Origin: Planctomycetota bacterium
GTDB lineage: Bacteria > Planctomycetota > SBBH01 > JAHFOU01
Direction: 5' to 3'
DNA length: 10,593 nt
Assembly: GCA_023261525.1 (NCBI GenBank)
Contig: JAHFOU010000051.1
Coordinates: 1 to 10,593, forward strand
Below, in pieces: positions 7,270-10,593 of the stretch; position 1 is the first letter of the stretch; the number at the start of each line of letters is the position of its first letter. Below the pieces are notes generated by a model. That model was not told the DNA's origin and ran no database searches. It was given only the letters and a program-made list of their open reading frames with translations. A program made the translations under genes and the position numbers.

Positions 7270-8018
7270 GGGAACCCAGACCTCCCGGCTGGGGATGGGC
7301 GTTCTGGGGGATGGGCCTGCTCACCTTCCTCCTCGCCCTGACGGTGGTTCCCTTGAATGCCGGATGGCCTCCCGGGCCGCTGGACCTGGCGCATGCGGCC
7401 TTGATCGCCGGGCCTTTTCTCCTGATCTGCGCCCTGCTGTCCTGGCAGAGGGTATGGCGTCCGGTCCCCTCGCTCCTGCTGATGCTCCTGGTTCTTGCCG
7501 TGGGGTTTCTCTTCATGCCGATCTCCTTCTCCAGAACGACGATGTGGAGGGCATGTCGGAACCACCTGTACAACCTCACCGTGCTGCTGAAGGGGCACCG
7601 GGAACGGACCGGGTCCGAGGCTGAGATCCTGGACGGCGAAGCCTTTCATCGCCTTTGGCGATCCGGCGAGGTGAAGGCCGCCGGGGATTTCCGATGCCCG
7701 GCCTGTGACCGGGCGCGGAGGAATCCCTGGAAATCCATCCCGGACAGGATCGATTCCCAGATCGGCGGGCCGGTGGATTATGTGATCAATCCCCTTCTGG
7801 CCGGATGGGATTCCCGACGCCTGGCGGAGGTGGACCGCAGCAAGGTCCCTTGGATCTGGGACGCTGTCTGCACCGACCATGGAGGGCGTTCAGGGAAGGA
7901 TACTTGGGGCTTCGGGAGTAGGGCGGATTCCCGATGCGTCCTCTTCCTGGACGGGCACTTCGAGGTGCTGGTCGAGGCCGATTTCCGGAAGCTGATGAAG
8001 GAGCGTCAGGTCCCCTAG
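7236..8018 (+). CDS. Membrane protein with pseudopilin-like (H-X9-DG type) domain
   Basis: This 260-residue protein has the same plan as the product of 5790-6716. Three membrane helices (about 20-40, 52-70, 79-98) lead into WRACRNHLYNLTVLLKGHRE (104-123), a divergent form of the C-NNLKQIGLAL pilin-type signature. RCPAC follows (153-157; the family often has a CP-D motif here), then VDYVINPLLAGWDSRRL (180-196) and a final RCVLFLDGHFEVL (233-245, Asp239-Gly240-His241) like the family's LFLDGHVE ending. There is no prepilin signal sequence. It is probably anchored in the inner membrane with the soluble domain outside. The start is uncertain: 7236 has an AGGAGG site but overlaps the previous gene by 34 bases, while 7266 gives a 4-base ATGA overlap and a protein 10 residues shorter. 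Its TAG shares CTAG (8015-8018) with the stop of the convergent glycosyltransferase gene. Function is unknown. Confidence 0.8.
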   Translation: MVGGEPPGAVMREPRPPGWGWAFWGMGLLTFLLALTVVPLNAGWPPGPLDLAHAALIAGPFLLICALLSWQRVWRPVPSLLLMLLVLAVGFLFMPISFSRTTMWRACRNHLYNLTVLLKGHRERTGSEAEILDGEAFHRLWRSGEVKAAGDFRCPACDRARRNPWKSIPDRIDSQIGGPVDYVINPLLAGWDSRRLAEVDRSKVPWIWDAVCTDHGGRSGKDTWGFGSRADSRCVLFLDGHFEVLVEADFRKLMKERQVP

Positions 8019-9493
8019 TCGCTTGGATCCGAGGTGGCCGCCACCACGAAGAGGATCCCCGCCGTCTCCCGCTCCAGCTTCAGGCGCAGGAGGCCCCGCG
8101 TCCCGGGGGAAAGCTCCTCCCAGGCCGTCCTCGGTATCACCACCAGCCTCCGGCCCTCACCCAAGGCCTCCAGCAGGTATTTCTCCTCCGTGAAACAGCG
8201 CAGGCGCTGGCCCAGGGCGAAACAGAAGGCCCCCTGCTGGTTCTCCGAGAGGCGGTAGCCGATCATCACCCGCCCTTCCGAGCGGGCCTTCATCCCCGCC
8301 GCCAGGGGCGCGAAGGACTCCGTGCGGTCCAGGACCGCCCCCGCCCTCTGCCCCACGACCATCCAGCCCGCGATCACGGCGATGCCCAGAAGCGGCACGA
8401 GGATGCGGCGCAGGACCTCGCGCCGTTCCAGGAACGCCTGTCCCCAGGCGGCCACCAGGACGGCCGCGGGCGCCACGCAGGGGACCAGGTAGATGGCCCG
8501 CTTGGCGCTGGGCAGGCTGAGCAGGAACACGCTTCCCAGGATCCAGCCCGTGCAGAGGGCGGCCAAGGGTTCCCTCCGGCGCTTCCAGGCCCAGGGCAGG
8601 GCGAAGAGCAGGCCCACCGAGGCCGGGGCGGCATAGAGGAAGAGGCGGGGGAGGTAGTACCAGGCCGGCTGGGCATGCCCGTAGGAGCCGCCCCGGGTCC
8701 GGTCCAGCATCTGGCCCCAGAGCACCTCGCGCACGGCTTCATGGGCGCCCGTCGACGCCCTCGGATGCCCGGCCAGGCGGGAGATCTCCTCCTGCCAGAG
8801 GTCCCCCTGGTGCTCGTGGGACCAGAGCAGGGCCGGCCAGGGGAGGACGGTCCCCAGGAAGACGAGAAGAGGCAGGGGAGAGAGCAGGGACTTCAGGGGT
8901 TTGAGGTCCCGCCGCATCGCACAGCAGGCCAGGATGGAGACGCCGACCAGCATCGGCCCCAGGTGGGCCTTGGCCAGGAAGGACAGGCCCGCCGCGAAGG
9001 CGCAGAGCACGTCCCAGACGGCGGTCCGGCGGCTCTCCATCAGATGGCCTAGCGCGAAACAGGTCAGGGACGCCGTGACCAGGAAGGCGAAGAGGGCATC
9101 CACCATGGCCGCGTGCGAGGCGTTCAGGAGCTCGGCCGAGGTCCAGGCCAGGAAGGCCGCCGCCCAGGGCGTTCCGCCCAGGCGCCGGGCCAGGAGCCAG
9201 GCCAGCAGGCCGATCCCAAGGCCGGCCAGGGCGGACGGCAGGCGGGCCAGGCCCGGCGTCGCCTTTCCCGCGGCCTGGAAGGCCAGGGCCGCGGCCCAGT
9301 GGTACAGGGGAGGCTTCTCCAGCCAGCGTCCGCCGTTCAGTTGAGGGACAGCCCGGCCTTCCCGCACGGCGTACTCCCGGGCGATCTCGGCCTCGCGGGG
9401 CTCGTCCGGGAGCCTCAGGTCATGGTCGAAGAGGCCCAGGAACTGCAGGGAGGCGGCCAGGACGGCCAGCAGGATCCCGAGACGGGCCTTCAT
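8015..9493 (-). CDS. ArnT/PMT-type membrane glycosyltransferase
   Basis: This 492-residue integral membrane protein has about a dozen predicted helices and a soluble C-terminal domain (about 390-492). Family features are the first-loop acidic motif LPDEPREAEIARE (28-40, Asp30-Glu31), then QLNGGRWLEKPPLYHW (about 51-66), and SAKRAIYLVPCVAP before the last helices. Enzymes of this GT-C superfamily (ArnT/GT83, PMT/GT39) move a sugar from a polyprenyl-phosphate carrier to lipid A, protein or another envelope acceptor on the periplasmic side. The acceptor cannot be read from the sequence, and no aminoarabinose genes are nearby, so arnT is not assigned. The start is set at ATG 9493, which has a GGTGAG site and gives MKAR then the first helix. 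An in-frame ATG at 9508 would add 5 residues. The gene is convergent with the operon at 5279-8018 and divergent from the gene at 9544. Confidence 0.88.
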   Translation of the reverse strand: MKARLGILLAVLAASLQFLGLFDHDLRLPDEPREAEIAREYAVREGRAVPQLNGGRWLEKPPLYHWAAALAFQAAGKATPGLARLPSALAGLGIGLLAWLLARRLGGTPWAAAFLAWTSAELLNASHAAMVDALFAFLVTASLTCFALGHLMESRRTAVWDVLCAFAAGLSFLAKAHLGPMLVGVSILACCAMRRDLKPLKSLLSPLPLLVFLGTVLPWPALLWSHEHQGDLWQEEISRLAGHPRASTGAHEAVREVLWGQMLDRTRGGSYGHAQPAWYYLPRLFLYAAPASVGLLFALPWAWKRRREPLAALCTGWILGSVFLLSLPSAKRAIYLVPCVAPAAVLVAAWGQAFLERREVLRRILVPLLGIAVIAGWMVVGQRAGAVLDRTESFAPLAAGMKARSEGRVMIGYRLSENQQGAFCFALGQRLRCFTEEKYLLEALGEGRRLVVIPRTAWEELSPGTRGLLRLKLERETAGILFVVAATSDPSD

Positions 9494-9543
9494 GGTGGCT
9501 CTCACCATAGCGCGGGCCGTCGTCCTCTGCTACAAGATCCGGC

Positions 9544-10593
9544 ATGCTCCGCCGTGTCCTCCTTGCCTCCCTGACGCTTCCCGCCCTCCTCCTCGCCGCC
9601 CCGCTGAAGGTGGGCAAGCTGGACGAGCCGCCGAAGGAGGTCACCTGCAAGGCCGCGGCGGGGTTCCGCGGCTGCTATCGCCCCGGGGGCTGGGTCGCCG
9701 TCCGCCTCCGCCTGGAGAACACCACGGACGACGACGCGATGCTGAGGCCCTCGGCCGTCCTGCCACTGGGCGAGGACTGGGCCTCGACGGCCTTCGAAGG
9801 GGCTCCCGTGGACCTTCCGCACGGCGCCCTCAAGACGGGAACGCTCTACGTGCACCCGGTCGAGGCCCTGGACGCGGTCCAGGTGCATTGCCTCAGCCCC
9901 CATGGCCTGACGGTCTGCGCCGCGATGGCTCCGATGACCGCGGTGGCGCCGGGCCGGGCCTTCCTGGTCCTGACCGGTCCCTGCGGCCTCAGCGCCCTGG
10001 CCGCCCGCCAGTCCGCCGATGCGGCGGTCCAGGTGGACCCCAAGGATCTTCCCGAACGTCCGGAAGGCTATGACGGGGTGGATTGGGCCGTCCTGCGCGG
10101 GGCCGAGTGGGCTTCGGACCCGGTCTGCTTGGAGGCCCTCACCCGCTGGCTGGAGGGCGGAGGCCGCCTGGCCGTCTCCGGCGCCGAGGCCCTGAGGGCC
10201 CTGGCCGCTTCCTCCTTGGGGAGGCGCCTGGGGGTCTCCTTGGGGGAGCCGGGTCCGGTGGCTTCGATCGGGGGGCTGAGGACCCTGGCCGGGGAGGACC
10301 TGAAGCTCCCCTCGGGTGGCGCGCTCTGCGAAAGCATCGTCTGTCCCCGGGCGGGCGCGGTGCCCGGCACGGAGGGGCTGGTCATCCGCGCGGGCCTGGG
10401 CGCCGGGGAGGTCCTGCTCTTTGCGCTGGATCCCGAGGTCTTCCGAGGCCAGCCGGGCTACTGGGGCCTCTGGGCCAGGACCCTGGGCCTTCCGGCCAAG
10501 CCTCCGCCGGAGGACTCCGGGAGCTTCCCGGTCACCACGCCCCCCTGGCCTGGGCCCGGGACGTCCTGGCCTCCGCCCTCTACCACAAGGAGC
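9544..10593 (+). CDS. Exported protein with amidotransferase-like domain (partial, suspected frameshift)
   Basis: The 350 codons present begin with a signal peptide (MLRRVLLASLTLPALLLA, cleavage near APL). Next is a beta-rich domain (about 20-150) of the kind that describes a pressure on exported surfaces: CYRPGGWVAVRLRLEN and paired strands. About 165-315 resembles the glutamine-amidotransferase-like fold found in large envelope proteins: LPERPEGYDGVDWAVLRG, LTRWLEGGGRLAVSGAEAL, and GAGEVLLFALDPE. No catalytic Cys-His-Glu triad is evident. Relatives usually continue into membrane helices, which would lie beyond the window. The encoded sequence turns into Pro/Thr/Ser-rich text after the C-run at 10540-10545, while the -1 frame reads naturally as LAWARDVLASALYHKE, so a frameshift is likely. 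The ATG at 9544 lacks a clear Shine-Dalgarno site; TACAAG at 9531-9536 would give a leaderless start. Function is unknown. Confidence 0.75.
   Translation, partial: MLRRVLLASLTLPALLLAAPLKVGKLDEPPKEVTCKAAAGFRGCYRPGGWVAVRLRLENTTDDDAMLRPSAVLPLGEDWASTAFEGAPVDLPHGALKTGTLYVHPVEALDAVQVHCLSPHGLTVCAAMAPMTAVAPGRAFLVLTGPCGLSALAARQSADAAVQVDPKDLPERPEGYDGVDWAVLRGAEWASDPVCLEALTRWLEGGGRLAVSGAEALRALAASSLGRRLGVSLGEPGPVASIGGLRTLAGEDLKLPSGGALCESIVCPRAGAVPGTEGLVIRAGLGAGEVLLFALDPEVFRGQPGYWGLWARTLGLPAKPPPEDSGSFPVTTPPWPGPGTSWPPPSTTRS
10540..10545 (+). other. Suspected frameshift in a run of six C
   Basis: The frame of the gene starting at 9544 enters CCCCCC and then reads WPGPGTSWPPPSTTRS. One extra C would give LAWARDVLASALYHKE (10545-10592), whose 16 codons all end in G or C, against 12 of 16 in the original frame. 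A sequencing or assembly error, a true mutation or ribosome slippage could explain it. Only 48 bases follow, so this is not proven. Confidence 0.6.

Overview
This is a GC-rich window from a Gram-negative bacterium. Nearly every codon in the housekeeping genes ends in G or C. The base composition, the Rho type and the DNA polymerase I without proofreading residues suggest an Acidobacteriota-like lineage, possibly Holophagae. That is a guess from general impression, because no rRNA or other phylogenetic marker lies in the window.

Left part (1-5165, all minus strand). A core information-processing cluster is read right to left: a small GAF-domain protein, polA, coaE and rho (cut by the window edge). 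The last three are joined by 4-base ATGA overlaps and look like one translationally coupled operon. A promoter in front of polA adds to read-through from the GAF gene. polA carries intact 5'-nuclease and polymerase motifs, but its middle domain has lost the proofreading metal ligands. Rho has a disordered N-terminal extension and a tyrosine in its Walker A loop where E. coli has lysine.

Middle (5166-8018, plus strand). A short AT-rich divergent control region holds two back-to-back promoters and four TGAT tetramers at exactly 10-bp steps. It drives a tightly packed five-gene operon: an excisionase-type HTH protein fused to a zinc ribbon, a 27-residue membrane-type microprotein, a multi-pass membrane protein ending in a pseudopilin-like domain, a small Cys-containing membrane-anchored protein, and a second multi-pass/pseudopilin-like protein. 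Start/stop overlaps or strong Shine-Dalgarno sites link all the genes, and part of the block is clearly lower in GC. It is the least explained part of the window and the best candidate for an undescribed system, probably a cell-envelope one. The function is unknown.

Right part (8015-10593). An ArnT/PMT-type lipid-dependent glycosyltransferase (minus strand) converges on the operon and shares a CTAG with its last stop codon. Divergent from it is the 5' part of a secreted or membrane-anchored protein with a glutamine-amidotransferase-like fold. That reading frame appears to shift at a run of six C just before the window ends.
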